From: a virus
Virus record (IMG/VR): IMGVR_UViG_3300035670_000942
Location: 1-30,566 of that record
Strand: one strand, 5' to 3'
DNA length: 30,566 nt
Below the pieces are notes generated by a model. The model ran no database searches, was not told the origin of the DNA, and saw only the letters and a list, made by a program, of their open reading frames with translations. Within the stretch, counting starts at the first letter, position 1. Each line of letters starts with the position of its first letter. Both the position numbers and the translations under genes were made by a program. Positions 4,691-11,833 of the stretch are shown piece after piece.

Positions 4691-4730
4691 TTTTCACCAT
4701 ATGTATTATCAAACACTAAAATAAAAACAT

Positions 4731-4973
4731 ATGAGTGATATTAGAGAAGAAATGGATAAAGTTATCCAAGAACTAGAACAAAAAGGAGTAGACTTTAATA
4801 CATCACAAGATGAAATCCAGAGACGCGGATTAGGTGATGTAGTTGAATCCACACTTACTAAATTTGGTATTACCCAAGAGCGTTATAAAAGTTGGTTTGG
4901 TTTACAAGAATGTAATTGTACCAAACGTAAAAAATGGCTTAACGGTTTATTTAGTTGGAATGTAAAAAAGTAA
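4731..4973 (+). CDS. conserved small phage protein with Cys-x-Cys motif (80 aa)
   Basis: 80 residues. A helical N-terminal part (DIREEMDKVIQELEQKGVDF) is followed by a C-terminal module F-G-I-T-x-E-R-Y-K-S-W-F, then E-C-N-C-T-K-R-K-K-W-L-N. I recall this Cys-x-Cys-(T/A)-K-R plus W/Y-L-N arrangement from small unnamed proteins of T4-type and other tailed phages. The two closely spaced cysteines could help coordinate a metal in a multimer. The ATG lies within ACATATGAG, without the GTT context. A host-like promoter lies upstream and a good terminator directly downstream, so it is monocistronic. Function unknown. Confidence 0.7.
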   Translation: MSDIREEMDKVIQELEQKGVDFNTSQDEIQRRGLGDVVESTLTKFGITQERYKSWFGLQECNCTKRKKWLNGLFSWNVKK

Positions 4974-4978
4974 AATAG

Positions 4979-5008
4979 TAGCCTCATAAAGAGGCTATTT
5001 CTTTCTTT
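4979..5008 (+). terminator. rho-independent terminator
   Basis: TAGCCTC (4979-4985) pairs perfectly with GAGGCTA (4991-4997), loop ATAAA, followed by the T-rich TTTCTTTCTTT. Confidence 0.85.
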
Positions 5009-5024
5009 GGCTACATAATTTTAT

Positions 5025-5037
5025 TTTCGTATATTTA
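5025..5037 (+). promoter_or_regulatory. early-type promoter core, copy 14 (TTTC variant)
   Basis: TTTC-G-TATATTTA, 17 nt before the ATG at 5055. The downstream AAAGAAAAAA matches copy 4. Confidence 0.65.
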
Positions 5038-5054
5038 AAGAAAAAATAAAGGTC

Positions 5055-5318
5055 ATGAGAGCAGAAATTAAAGAAGTACTAAAAAACGAACTCAAAGCAG
5101 TTCAAAAATCTAAAACATCAATTCTAATAGGCATTGCTATGGTAGCACTAGATATAATACTAGTAATCACTAGTATATTTTCAGTGTATACTTTAATTGC
5201 TATGTTACCATTAGTTTTCATAATTAGGAAACAAATCTACGAATATCGAATAAACCGAATGGTACTTATTTTCATGCGGTGTTTAGTTGATGATGAATAT
5301 AAGATTAATCTTGACTAA
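5055..5318 (+). CDS. small membrane protein, two hydrophobic segments (87 aa)
   Basis: 87 residues. An amphipathic, charged N terminus (residues 1-21) is followed by two adjacent hydrophobic segments (about 23-40, SILIGIAMVALDIILVIT, and 44-57, YTLIAMLPLVFII) and a basic loop (RKQIYEYRINR). This suggests a hairpin in the inner membrane. No holin-specific feature is certain, but holin, lysis-timing or exclusion proteins fit the size. The start is preceded by GGTC rather than GTT. The stop lies 6 nt before the next gene, so the two are probably co-transcribed. Confidence 0.65.
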   Translation: MRAEIKEVLKNELKAVQKSKTSILIGIAMVALDIILVITSIFSVYTLIAMLPLVFIIRKQIYEYRINRMVLIFMRCLVDDEYKINLD

Positions 5319-5324
5319 AAAGTT

Positions 5325-5789
5325 ATGAAACGTATCAGCGAATCCGAAGCCCACAACTATATCCCAGTGTCTGAAGACTTTACAGGATCAGAACCAGTGT
5401 TCTTTACTTTGACCCAATGTGAAGAAGACCCAGAATGGGATAACGTAACTTATTATACAGCCCGAAAAAAAGACCTATACCAAAATAGAGAAGGTGAAGG
5501 TGATTCATGGATTTATATTTTAACAAATAAAACAATGCCTAATTTGATTAAAATAGGATTTACTGATAAAACGCCTGATAAACGTGCTAAACAGATTTCT
5601 CGATCAACTGGCGTGCCTTTAGAGTTTAGTGTTGAATATGCGTTTAAATGTTTTAATGCTCACGCTTTAGAGATTGAGTTACATAGGTATTTAAAGGGTT
5701 ATAGGATAAATAATGATAGAGAATTTTTTCAAATGTCTGTGGAGGATGCTAAAACAGCCATTACATTATTAGGACAAAGATACTTATAA
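5325..5789 (+). CDS. T5orf172/MUG113-type GIY-YIG domain protein
   Basis: 154 residues. Residues about 61-140 match the T5orf172/MUG113 branch of the GIY-YIG superfamily: W-I-Y-I-L (62-66), M-P-N-L-I-K-I-G-F-T (71-80), R87-A-K-Q-I-S-x-S-T-G-V-P (to 98), then A-L-E-I-E-L-H-R-Y-L (114-123) with the candidate catalytic Glu, and N-x-D-R-E-F-F (129-135). Residues 1-55 are extra and unrecognised. Family members are putative nucleases whose biological roles are mostly unknown; a homing, exclusion or DNA-processing role is possible. The GTTATG start lies 6 nt after the membrane-protein gene. Confidence 0.85.
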   Translation: MKRISESEAHNYIPVSEDFTGSEPVFFTLTQCEEDPEWDNVTYYTARKKDLYQNREGEGDSWIYILTNKTMPNLIKIGFTDKTPDKRAKQISRSTGVPLEFSVEYAFKCFNAHALEIELHRYLKGYRINNDREFFQMSVEDAKTAITLLGQRYL

Positions 5790-5865
5790 TATTTATCAAC
5801 AAACTTATACACACTAAGTCGTATATACGGATATTAGGAGTGGGGTAAGGGTATATAAGCAGCTT

Positions 5866-6078
5866 ATGGGTGAAAAAAGGAAATTAGAAGATGAGCTAAT
5901 AGATTTACAAAACCAACTATTTGCTCTCTCAAATATAAGAGATGAAGTTTGGGCTTATCATCCCTCAAATCCTGATTTTATTAATCCTATTAAGTTATAT
6001 GAAGAATTAAAGGTTAATATATCTGATGTTGAGCGTAAAATTAAGGAAATAGAATGGAGATTAAACTCTTTAAATTAA
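5866..6078 (+). CDS. small coiled-coil phage protein (70 aa)
   Basis: 70 residues, two heptad-rich helices (about 5-25 and 45-68) joined by a loop with the signature W-A-Y-H-P-x-N-P-x-F-I-N-P. The same helix / YHPxNP / helix layout is, to my recollection, common among unnamed tailed-phage proteins. The start has CTT before ATG. The 76-nt gap upstream contains CGTATATACGGATATT, a weak promoter candidate. It is followed 10 nt later by the gene at 6089. Function unknown; oligomerisation is likely. Confidence 0.65.
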   Translation: MGEKRKLEDELIDLQNQLFALSNIRDEVWAYHPSNPDFINPIKLYEELKVNISDVERKIKEIEWRLNSLN

Positions 6079-6088
6079 TTTCAATGTA

Positions 6089-6520
6089 ATGGATTTAAGT
6101 AGATTTTTTAATTATTTTAACTCCACTTCTGATGGAGGGGTTAGTTTGGAAGATTTAGCTAGACATAAAGATAGTCCTTTATATAAAATTAAAGTTTTTG
6201 AAAGACTTGTTATTAATGGCTCATTATTTAAAAAATCTATAGTAAATTTTTTTAGTAGGGCTGATGAAGATTTAGATGTTGGTCAAATTGACTTAGCAGG
6301 AGAATTTATGATGTACCATAGAGCTTGGTTTTGGATAAGGCAGTTTAATTGGGATGATGAAAAATGGGTTAAAGATTTAAAAATAGCGTCTAATGAAAAG
6401 CTTTTAACAGCAATTAAATTATGTATACATTACTTTGAAGAGCAAGAAGAATATGAAAAATGTGCTTTTTTAAAAAAAATTCAAGATTATATTCAAAATT
6501 GTTTGGCTATTGAAGATTAA
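6089..6520 (+). CDS. hypothetical protein with UVR-like C-terminal helix pair (143 aa)
   Basis: 143 residues. N-terminal part (1-50) not recognised; middle rich in Trp/Asp (WFWIRQFNWDDEKW, about residues 76-89). The C-terminal 37 residues (LLTAIKLCIHYFEEQEEYEKCAFLKKI) resemble the UVR-type helical hairpin of UvrB/UvrC-like proteins (A-I-x(n)-E-E-Y-E-x-x-A-x-L-x-x-I), a weak, eye-level match. It lies between two small coiled-coil genes on the same transcript. Possible adaptor or structural assembly factor; function not established. Confidence 0.65.
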   Translation: MDLSRFFNYFNSTSDGGVSLEDLARHKDSPLYKIKVFERLVINGSLFKKSIVNFFSRADEDLDVGQIDLAGEFMMYHRAWFWIRQFNWDDEKWVKDLKIASNEKLLTAIKLCIHYFEEQEEYEKCAFLKKIQDYIQNCLAIED

Positions 6521-6601
6521 ATCACGTATATTAGCTATACGGGTTAGAAAGGAAGACAAGTAGTAAGACATAAAGAAAGACAGTTAGTAGAAAGTGGGGT
6601 A

Positions 6602-6799
6602 ATGAATACCTCTGTTATAATAAATAATCATATGAGAAATAAAGAATTAGCCTTAAGAAGGATTCAATCCTTACAAGCACGCCTTAGAGTTTTAAGACAA
6701 ACTATGGGCACTGGAACAAAAGAAGAAATTTCTGATGCTATGAAACAGCTTCATGAGTTATTAGATGATCTTCAAAATATTGTTGAAAGAGAAAATTAA
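6602..6799 (+). CDS. small coiled-coil protein (65 aa)
   Basis: 65 residues, helical with heptad-like Leu/Ile spacing (ALRRIQSLQARLRVLRQTM and MKQLHELLDDLQNI). The N terminus is basic and the C terminus acidic. The 81-nt gap upstream holds a degenerate promoter core (CGTATATTAG, about 6525-6534) and an imperfect direct repeat (GACAAGTAGTA / GACAGTTAGTA). A short GGGGTA stretch precedes the ATG. Function not recognised. Confidence 0.6.
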   Translation: MNTSVIINNHMRNKELALRRIQSLQARLRVLRQTMGTGTKEEISDAMKQLHELLDDLQNIVEREN

Positions 6800-6817
6800 T
6801 CCAAAAATAAATAAGTT

Positions 6818-7612
6818 ATGAATCTAACAGCAGAACAAATCCAAGAGAATTGGGATGATTTGATGTCTTATATTAATGAGTACATTTCATCTCCACGTAA
6901 AGAAAAACTTTTAGAATTTTATGATCAATACTCTGATCGTTTAATGTTGATGCCCGCATCACATAAAAAAGAATATCATAATGCATTCCCAGGCGGATAT
7001 GTAGAACATGTTTTAAGAGTCATTAGATGTGCTATTCATCAATCAGCATTATGGGAAAATGAAGGGGCAGATATGACTACTTTTACAGCTGAAGAGTTAG
7101 TATTTTCAGCTTTAAACCATGATTTAGGTAAAATTGGGTCAGAGAATGAAGAATCTTATTTACCCCAAACGGATCAATGGCGCCGAGATAAACTAGGAGA
7201 AGATTATATGTTCAATGAACGTGTACCATTTGCATCAGTACCAGATAGAGGTTTATATTTACTTCAATCTCATGGGATACAATATACATTTAATGAAATG
7301 ATTGCTATCCAAACACATGATGGTTTATATGATGAAGCAAATAAAAAATATTTAACAGGTTTTATCCCAGGACAAAAACCAAGAACATCTTTACCTTATA
7401 TTTTACATCAAGCAGATTTAATGGCTGCGCGTATTGAATTTGAACGTGAATGGTTACCTAAATTAAAAGTAGGTAAAAAATCCGTGGATAATAAAAAAGA
7501 AAATTTTACCTTAGGGACACAACCAAATACTTCAAAAAAGACTTCAACTAAAGTTAAAGCATTAGGTTCAATTAAAAGTGATAGTTTAAAAAATATGTTA
7601 AATAGTTTATAA
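6818..7612 (+). CDS. HD-domain metal-dependent phosphohydrolase
   Basis: 264 residues with the HD-superfamily signature in order: H64 in G-G-Y-V-E-H-V, the H101-D102 doublet in N-H-D-L-G-K-I-G, H167-D168 in I-Q-T-H-D-G, and D200 in H-Q-A-D-L-M-A-A. These residues coordinate a divalent metal in the family, which hydrolyses phosphoester bonds in nucleotides, cyclic nucleotides or RNA. The substrate here is unknown. Residues 220-264 form a Lys/Ser/Thr-rich tail. GTTATG start, 18 nt after the previous gene. It heads a block that runs into the membrane protein and the late sigma factor; a role in nucleotide metabolism or signalling during infection is inferred. Confidence 0.85.
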   Translation: MNLTAEQIQENWDDLMSYINEYISSPRKEKLLEFYDQYSDRLMLMPASHKKEYHNAFPGGYVEHVLRVIRCAIHQSALWENEGADMTTFTAEELVFSALNHDLGKIGSENEESYLPQTDQWRRDKLGEDYMFNERVPFASVPDRGLYLLQSHGIQYTFNEMIAIQTHDGLYDEANKKYLTGFIPGQKPRTSLPYILHQADLMAARIEFEREWLPKLKVGKKSVDNKKENFTLGTQPNTSKKTSTKVKALGSIKSDSLKNMLNSL

Positions 7613-7614
7613 GT

Positions 7615-7899
7615 ATGTTAATAGCTATAATATGTATATTGTCGATATTAGTTGTAATTTTAGGATTTACAACTTTTAATCTTATGAGGAAACAAGAAAA
7701 AGCAGAAGATGTTTTAATGGAATACCTTGCATATCTAGACAGACTATCCAGAGTAATTGAAGCGTCAGATAAAAAACTTAAAGAAATTGATGATAAAGGA
7801 ACTTTTAAATCTGATGATGAGGTAGGTTTTTTCTTTAAGTCTGTTCAACAAATACAAGATATACTAAATGAATTCAAAGTAATTCGAATAAAACAATAA
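7615..7899 (+). CDS. single-pass membrane protein with coiled-coil tail (94 aa)
   Basis: 94 residues. The N terminus is one strong transmembrane helix (residues 1-23, MLIAIICILSILVVILGFTTF) followed by a basic R-K-Q-E-K, then a charged helical tail with the motif F-K-S-D-D-E-V-G-F-F-F-K-S-V-Q-x-I-Q-D-I-L-N. I recall this SDDEVGFFF motif from small proteins of T4-type marine phages. A cytoplasm-facing tail is implied by the positive-inside rule. The start is 2 nt after the HD gene and the end overlaps the next start as TAATG. Function unknown. Confidence 0.75.
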   Translation: MLIAIICILSILVVILGFTTFNLMRKQEKAEDVLMEYLAYLDRLSRVIEASDKKLKEIDDKGTFKSDDEVGFFFKSVQQIQDILNEFKVIRIKQ

Positions 7900-8606
7900 T
7901 GAAAAAAAAACGAGAGAAAAGAAGATACTTTACTCAAGAAACTGAAGATGCTATTGTTAAATACAATAGCACTTCTGATGTGGTAGAGAAAAACAAGATA
8001 TATGAAGAAGAAATACATTATGCTTTCTTTAAATTAACCCAAAATATAATTCATACATTTAAATTTTACCACACTGAAGTAGAAGACCTAGAACATCTTC
8101 AACATGAAATAATTATTTTCTTACTCTCTAAAATTCATTTATTTAACCCACAGAATGGGGCTAAAGCTTATTCTTATTTTGGAACTATAGTTAAACGTTG
8201 GTTAATTCTTTACAATGATAAAAATTATAATAAAAAAATAACTTCATCACCTGTTGAAGATTTAATTCATGATGAGAAGCATTCTTATGTTCTTGAAAGC
8301 GGAAATCAAAAAGATAAATTATCTGATTTTATAGACTCATATGTAGAATATGTATCTGATAACCTTTATAAGATATTCCCCAAAGAATTCGATGCTAAAA
8401 TAGCTGACTCAGTTTTAGAATTATTTAGAAAAAGAGATAAAATAGACATTTTTAATAAAAAAGCTCTTTATATCTATATCCATGAAATGACTCCAGAAGT
8501 TAAAACTCCTAAAATCACAAAAATAGTAAATGTTCTTTATGATATCTTTAAAAAGAATTATTTATTTTATTTGGAACAAGAATATATAAAATTTCAAGTC
8601 TTGTAA
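7899..8606 (+). CDS. gp55-like late transcription sigma factor
   Basis: 235 residues. The layout resembles phage late sigma factors of the T4 gp55 family. A charged N terminus is followed by a sigma region-2-like segment, about residues 56-105: F-Y-H-T-E-V-E-D-L-x-H-x-Q-H-E-I-I-x-F-L-L-S-K-I-x-x-F-N-P-x-x-G-x-K-A-Y-S-Y-F-G-T-I-V-K-R-W. The NP-x-NGAKAYSYF...KRW motif corresponds to the conserved region-2 helix of sigma-70-type proteins. T4 gp55 is 185 residues, so this is longer. It would direct host RNA polymerase to late promoters; TATTTATA motifs begin immediately downstream of the gene. Start overlaps the previous stop (TAATG). Confidence 0.8.
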   Translation: MKKKREKRRYFTQETEDAIVKYNSTSDVVEKNKIYEEEIHYAFFKLTQNIIHTFKFYHTEVEDLEHLQHEIIIFLLSKIHLFNPQNGAKAYSYFGTIVKRWLILYNDKNYNKKITSSPVEDLIHDEKHSYVLESGNQKDKLSDFIDSYVEYVSDNLYKIFPKEFDAKIADSVLELFRKRDKIDIFNKKALYIYIHEMTPEVKTPKITKIVNVLYDIFKKNYLFYLEQEYIKFQVL

Positions 8607-8613
8607 TTCTTCA

Positions 8614-8621
8614 TATTTATA
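8614..8621 (+). promoter_or_regulatory. candidate late promoter, copy 1
   Basis: TATTTATA 13 nt before the ATG at 8635. It follows directly after the sigma-factor gene and opens the baseplate block. TATTTATA is the reverse complement of the T4 late motif TATAAATA. Confidence 0.6.
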
Positions 8622-8634
8622 AAAAAATATAATT

Positions 8635-8973
8635 ATGGGAAGTCTAGATAAAAATATATTTGGAAAGAAAAAACTTTCAGATATCTTCCAAGAAATATAC
8701 CAAAATCAAAAAAAGAAAGAAGAACAAATATCTGCTCTTATAAGTGAACTTAAACCACTTATTAATGATATAGGTGATGCTACTTTAATTGTTCCTTTAA
8801 TAAAAGAATATATGGAGTTAGGTATCAAAAATGATGAACAGCTTATTAAAATGGCAACTATTGTTCAAAGAGCTTTAAATTCTGAAACTTCTGATGATAG
8901 TAATTTTGGGATGACTGAAGAAGAAAAAGCTCAATTATTAGCCGAAGTTAAAAACTTTAATTCTAAAGATTAA
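8635..8973 (+). CDS. small helical protein at head of baseplate block (112 aa)
   Basis: 112 residues, helical throughout, with a Lys/Gln-rich N-terminal coil (KKLSDIFQEIYQNQKKKEEQI) and an acidic C terminus. The gene follows a candidate late promoter by 13 nt and its stop overlaps the spike gene start (TAATG), so it is translated with it. By position it may be a baseplate assembly or chaperone protein, but no family is recognised. Confidence 0.65.
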   Translation: MGSLDKNIFGKKKLSDIFQEIYQNQKKKEEQISALISELKPLINDIGDATLIVPLIKEYMELGIKNDEQLIKMATIVQRALNSETSDDSNFGMTEEEKAQLLAEVKNFNSKD

Positions 8974-10256
8974 TGGCTATTTATAAAACAGGTGTAACTA
9001 ATTCTACTAAAGGAGTATCCGCATCCTCTACTTCGCCTAGTTTTCAATCCCAAATAGATACTTTAAAAGGGCAAATGGCAGCTGCTAGAGTATTAGATAT
9101 TGTTTTAGATGAAAACCACCCTAAATTCAATGATGTAGGGCAATGGAACGGGATAGGAGCCATTTTTTTTGAAATTGTAAACCAATCAGGAACACCTAAT
9201 TTTTCTTATGCTTTACCTTATGATTCTCAATTAAAAACTTATCCTTTAATTAATGAAATAGTTTTACTTTTTTCATTACCTAACCAATTAATAGGTACTA
9301 ATACAGCTAGTAAATCTTATTTTTATTTAAAACCTTTAGGGTTATGGAATCACCCCCATCATGATGCTTACCCTAATCCAGCTGTAGCCTCTTCTAATCC
9401 TCAAAACCAAGATTATAGAGCAACTGGTAATGGAGTTGTAAGACAAGTCACAGACGGGTCTACAGAAATTGAATTAAATAGCCCTATTAACCCTAGCCAG
9501 AATACTTTTGTTGAAAAAACAAATATACATCCTTTATTACCTTATATGGGGGATACTCTAATAGAAGGAAGGTATGGACAAAGTTTAAGATTTGGAAGCA
9601 CAGCTAAATCTCAAAGTACAATTAAAAATCAATGGTCAACTGTAGGTAATAATGGTGATCCTATAACAATTTTAAGAAATGGTCAACCAACAAAAGTAGA
9701 TGATAGAGGTTGGATCCCAATAACTGAAAATATTAGGAATGATTTATCTTCAATTTATTTAACTTCATTCCAACGTTTACAAGATTTTAAAGTAGCAAGT
9801 GAGTTATATACATCATACACTACTCCTCCAATTACGCCTAGTTTATTTGCTCAACCCCAAGTAGTACTTAATTCAAATAGGATTGTTATTAACGCTAAAA
9901 CTGATAGTATTTTATTAAGTGCTCAAAAATCTGTTGGTATATCTACTAATGAAAGTACTAATATTGATTCTCCCTCGTTTTATATTAGTTCAAATGACAT
10001 AAAATTAGGATCTAAAAATGCTACTGAACCAGTATTAAAAGGGGATACTACAGTTGAATTATTAAAACAATTAACTAAAGCTGTTAAAGATTTAGCTACA
10101 ATACTAGAAGTAGAAAAGAATTGGCCTGGGGGAGCTTTACAAACAGGATATAATGCTGTAGCAGGAAATGTCCTTTTAACTCTTACAGCTGCTGATGGAG
10201 TTATAGCTCAATTAGAAAATGGAAGTCTTAAATCTCAAACTACAAAAGTACAATAA
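8973..10256 (+). CDS. baseplate central spike protein, gp5-like (no lysozyme domain)
   Basis: 427 residues. Residues about 38-70 (A-R-V-L-D-I-V-L-D-E-N-H-P-K-F-x-x-x-G-x-W-x-G-I-G-A-I-F-F) match the N-terminal OB-fold of gp5/VgrG-type spikes in T4-type marine phages. E-G-R-Y-G-Q-S-L-R-F-G (about 198-208) follows. The C-terminal part has the repeated strand pattern of a triple beta-helix needle (about 300-350, N-A-K-T-D-S-I-L-L-S-A-Q-K-S-V-G-I) and ends in a helix after L-G-S-K-N-A-T-E-P-V-L-K-G-D. The lysozyme domain found in T4 gp5 is absent. It forms the membrane-piercing tip of the tail. Coupled by TAATG on both sides. Confidence 0.85.
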   Translation: MAIYKTGVTNSTKGVSASSTSPSFQSQIDTLKGQMAAARVLDIVLDENHPKFNDVGQWNGIGAIFFEIVNQSGTPNFSYALPYDSQLKTYPLINEIVLLFSLPNQLIGTNTASKSYFYLKPLGLWNHPHHDAYPNPAVASSNPQNQDYRATGNGVVRQVTDGSTEIELNSPINPSQNTFVEKTNIHPLLPYMGDTLIEGRYGQSLRFGSTAKSQSTIKNQWSTVGNNGDPITILRNGQPTKVDDRGWIPITENIRNDLSSIYLTSFQRLQDFKVASELYTSYTTPPITPSLFAQPQVVLNSNRIVINAKTDSILLSAQKSVGISTNESTNIDSPSFYISSNDIKLGSKNATEPVLKGDTTVELLKQLTKAVKDLATILEVEKNWPGGALQTGYNAVAGNVLLTLTAADGVIAQLENGSLKSQTTKVQ

Positions 10257-11470
10257 TGAGTGTTCTTTTAAATACTACTTCAAGCATGTCATCAGTTACA
10301 GGTACTGTAGTTGATAGTACTACTAATGAACCTTTAAAAGGAATTAAAGTAACTGACAGTTCAGGTAAGTCTAAAAGAGGTAATAATAAAGGAGTATTTG
10401 AAATTGAAATACCTGTATTATCAGATACAACATTAGATCCTTTAAATTATGCTTTAACAATCACTAAATCAAAATACGCTCAACAAATAATTATTCCTTA
10501 CACTTCAACTAAAGATGTAAAATCTAATTTAGGAATAATTTCACTTACCCCTTTAGAATCTAATTTAAAACAAGAAACTAGTGATTTACTTTCATTAAAT
10601 GATTCTGAAATAGAAGAATATTCTTTAAAAGATGCCACTATTGAATTCCGAATCCAAAAAAATTTTAATACTAATATTAATGATTTAAAAAAAGCAGTTA
10701 TCCCATTAGTGTTATCTTTAATTTCTGAGTATGGGTTAACTAAAGTTCAAGAATTATTAGAGGAAGTAAAATTAAATGGAGGATCTTTAACTGAAAATAT
10801 TAAACAACAAATTACTTGTCCTCCACAAGAAAAAATTTCTCAAATAATAGCTCGTAAAAATAAATTAGTACAACAAATAAATAATGTTTTAAATAGTATA
10901 AATAACACATCAAATATTATTCAATCAACAGAAATTAGTATTGGGAGTATAGGTGATGCTTATCAAATTTTAAAAAATTTACCTACACCATCTGCTGTAG
11001 CTGGAGTAGGTTTACCTATTTCTATAATTAATAATATTCAAGATGTAAAAACTTTTTTACTTAATTTTATAGAAAAATCTAAAATAAATATAGGAGGTTT
11101 ATCTTCTATTTTACAACTTTTAGTTCGGGTTTTAAATCAAGTAATAGGTTTTTTAAATTTTTTAGATTTAATTACCCAATTTTGTTTCCAAGAATTAGAC
11201 CTCCCACAAGAACAAATCGCAAAAGAACTAACAGCCTTAACCCAACAACAATCTAACCAGTTATCTCCTGTAGTTACAAATGTGAATGGATTCAAAATGG
11301 GAGTTGAGACTGAAAATACAACTCAAAATATAAAAAGAAGAAGAGCCACAGCCCAAAACAAACAAGGAGTAGTAATGTTACAAGGAGAATGGTCATTCTC
11401 ATCTATTGACCAGATATTAATAGACGAACTTGTATTTTATATACAACAAAATAATTTAAAAGCTGATTAA
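10256..11470 (+). CDS. baseplate-associated protein with CarboxypepD_reg-like domain
   Basis: 404 residues. Residues about 13-97 (S-S-V-T-G-T-V-V-D-S-T-T-N-E-P-L-K-G-I-K-V-T-D, then G-N-N-K-G-V-F-E-I-E-I-P) match the carboxypeptidase-regulatory-like beta-sandwich domain, very frequent in Bacteroidota surface proteins. The rest is long helical segments (about 125-330) rich in Asn, Gln and Ile, ending with a Lys/Arg patch (K-R-R-R) and a beta-rich tail. It lies between spike and gp25 genes with TAATG coupling, so a baseplate or hub component is inferred. The N-terminal domain may bind the host outer surface or stabilise the tail. No exact T4 counterpart is assigned. Confidence 0.7.
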   Translation: MSVLLNTTSSMSSVTGTVVDSTTNEPLKGIKVTDSSGKSKRGNNKGVFEIEIPVLSDTTLDPLNYALTITKSKYAQQIIIPYTSTKDVKSNLGIISLTPLESNLKQETSDLLSLNDSEIEEYSLKDATIEFRIQKNFNTNINDLKKAVIPLVLSLISEYGLTKVQELLEEVKLNGGSLTENIKQQITCPPQEKISQIIARKNKLVQQINNVLNSINNTSNIIQSTEISIGSIGDAYQILKNLPTPSAVAGVGLPISIINNIQDVKTFLLNFIEKSKINIGGLSSILQLLVRVLNQVIGFLNFLDLITQFCFQELDLPQEQIAKELTALTQQQSNQLSPVVTNVNGFKMGVETENTTQNIKRRRATAQNKQGVVMLQGEWSFSSIDQILIDELVFYIQQNNLKAD

Positions 11471-11475
11471 CCAAA

Positions 11476-11483
11476 TATTTATA
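11476..11483 (+). promoter_or_regulatory. candidate late promoter, copy 2
   Basis: TATTTATA followed by ATTATATG; only 5 nt separate the motif from the ATG at 11489, so the transcript might be nearly leaderless. Confidence 0.5.
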
Positions 11484-11488
11484 ATTAT

Positions 11489-11833
11489 ATGAAAAGTGTA
11501 GATTTTAAAAAAATAATTAAAGAAGCTGTTAAGGAAGCAATTCAAGAAGAATTAAAAGATATCTTATTGGAAGCAGTTAAAACACCTAAAACAGTTGTTA
11601 GAGAATCATACTCATCAACAACTAATCCAATTCAACCATCTCAACCTATGTTTAATTCAAATATAGATTTAAGATCAAAATATGCTGATGTTTTAGGAGA
11701 AACAGCTTTAAGCTTTACTTCAAATGATGTTCAAGTTCCATTTAGGCCCCAAGTTAGTGATCCTATAAATGGTAATTTAGGAATAGGAGAAGTAGGAATG
11801 GATCAAATTATGGGACTATTAAATAATAAATAA
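11489..11833 (+). CDS. small baseplate-region protein (114 aa)
   Basis: 114 residues. An N-terminal amphipathic Lys/Glu-rich helix (residues 5-30, DFKKIIKEAVKEAIQEELKD) is followed by a Ser/Pro/Gln-rich linker and a C-terminal part with G-N-L-G-I-G-E-V-G-M-D-Q-I-M. Proteins of this design occur beside baseplate genes in T4-type phages, where they may be small structural or capping proteins; I recall no name. It sits after candidate late promoter copy 2 and is coupled (TAATG) to the gp25 gene. Confidence 0.65.
   Translation: MKSVDFKKIIKEAVKEAIQEELKDILLEAVKTPKTVVRESYSSTTNPIQPSQPMFNSNIDLRSKYADVLGETALSFTSNDVQVPFRPQVSDPINGNLGIGEVGMDQIMGLLNNK

Larger units (their letters stand above)
4375..4730 (+). 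other. 356-bp non-coding, structured and palindrome-rich region
   Basis: No convincing gene. From 5' to 3': competing hairpins at 4395-4425 (GGTGGG/CTCACC and CACC-TTCGT-GGTG); a run of GGTATA/GTATAT/GGTACGTATA repeats (about 4430-4472); a perfect 8-bp stem CCCCGTAC/GTACGGGG (4478-4485 and 4500-4507); then small palindromes GCCAAATTGGC (4603-4613) and TTGGCCAA (4609-4616). It ends with a likely promoter for the gene at 4731. GC-rich islands contrast with the AT-rich background. Candidate structured RNA, replication origin or regulatory hub; none is proven. Confidence 0.45.

Noticed and set aside
967-5050. CRISPR-like array from the regularly repeated TTAC-TATATTTA element
   Set aside because: The repeats lie before genes at variable distance, the spacers are coding sequence, and no Cas-type gene is present; they are promoters.
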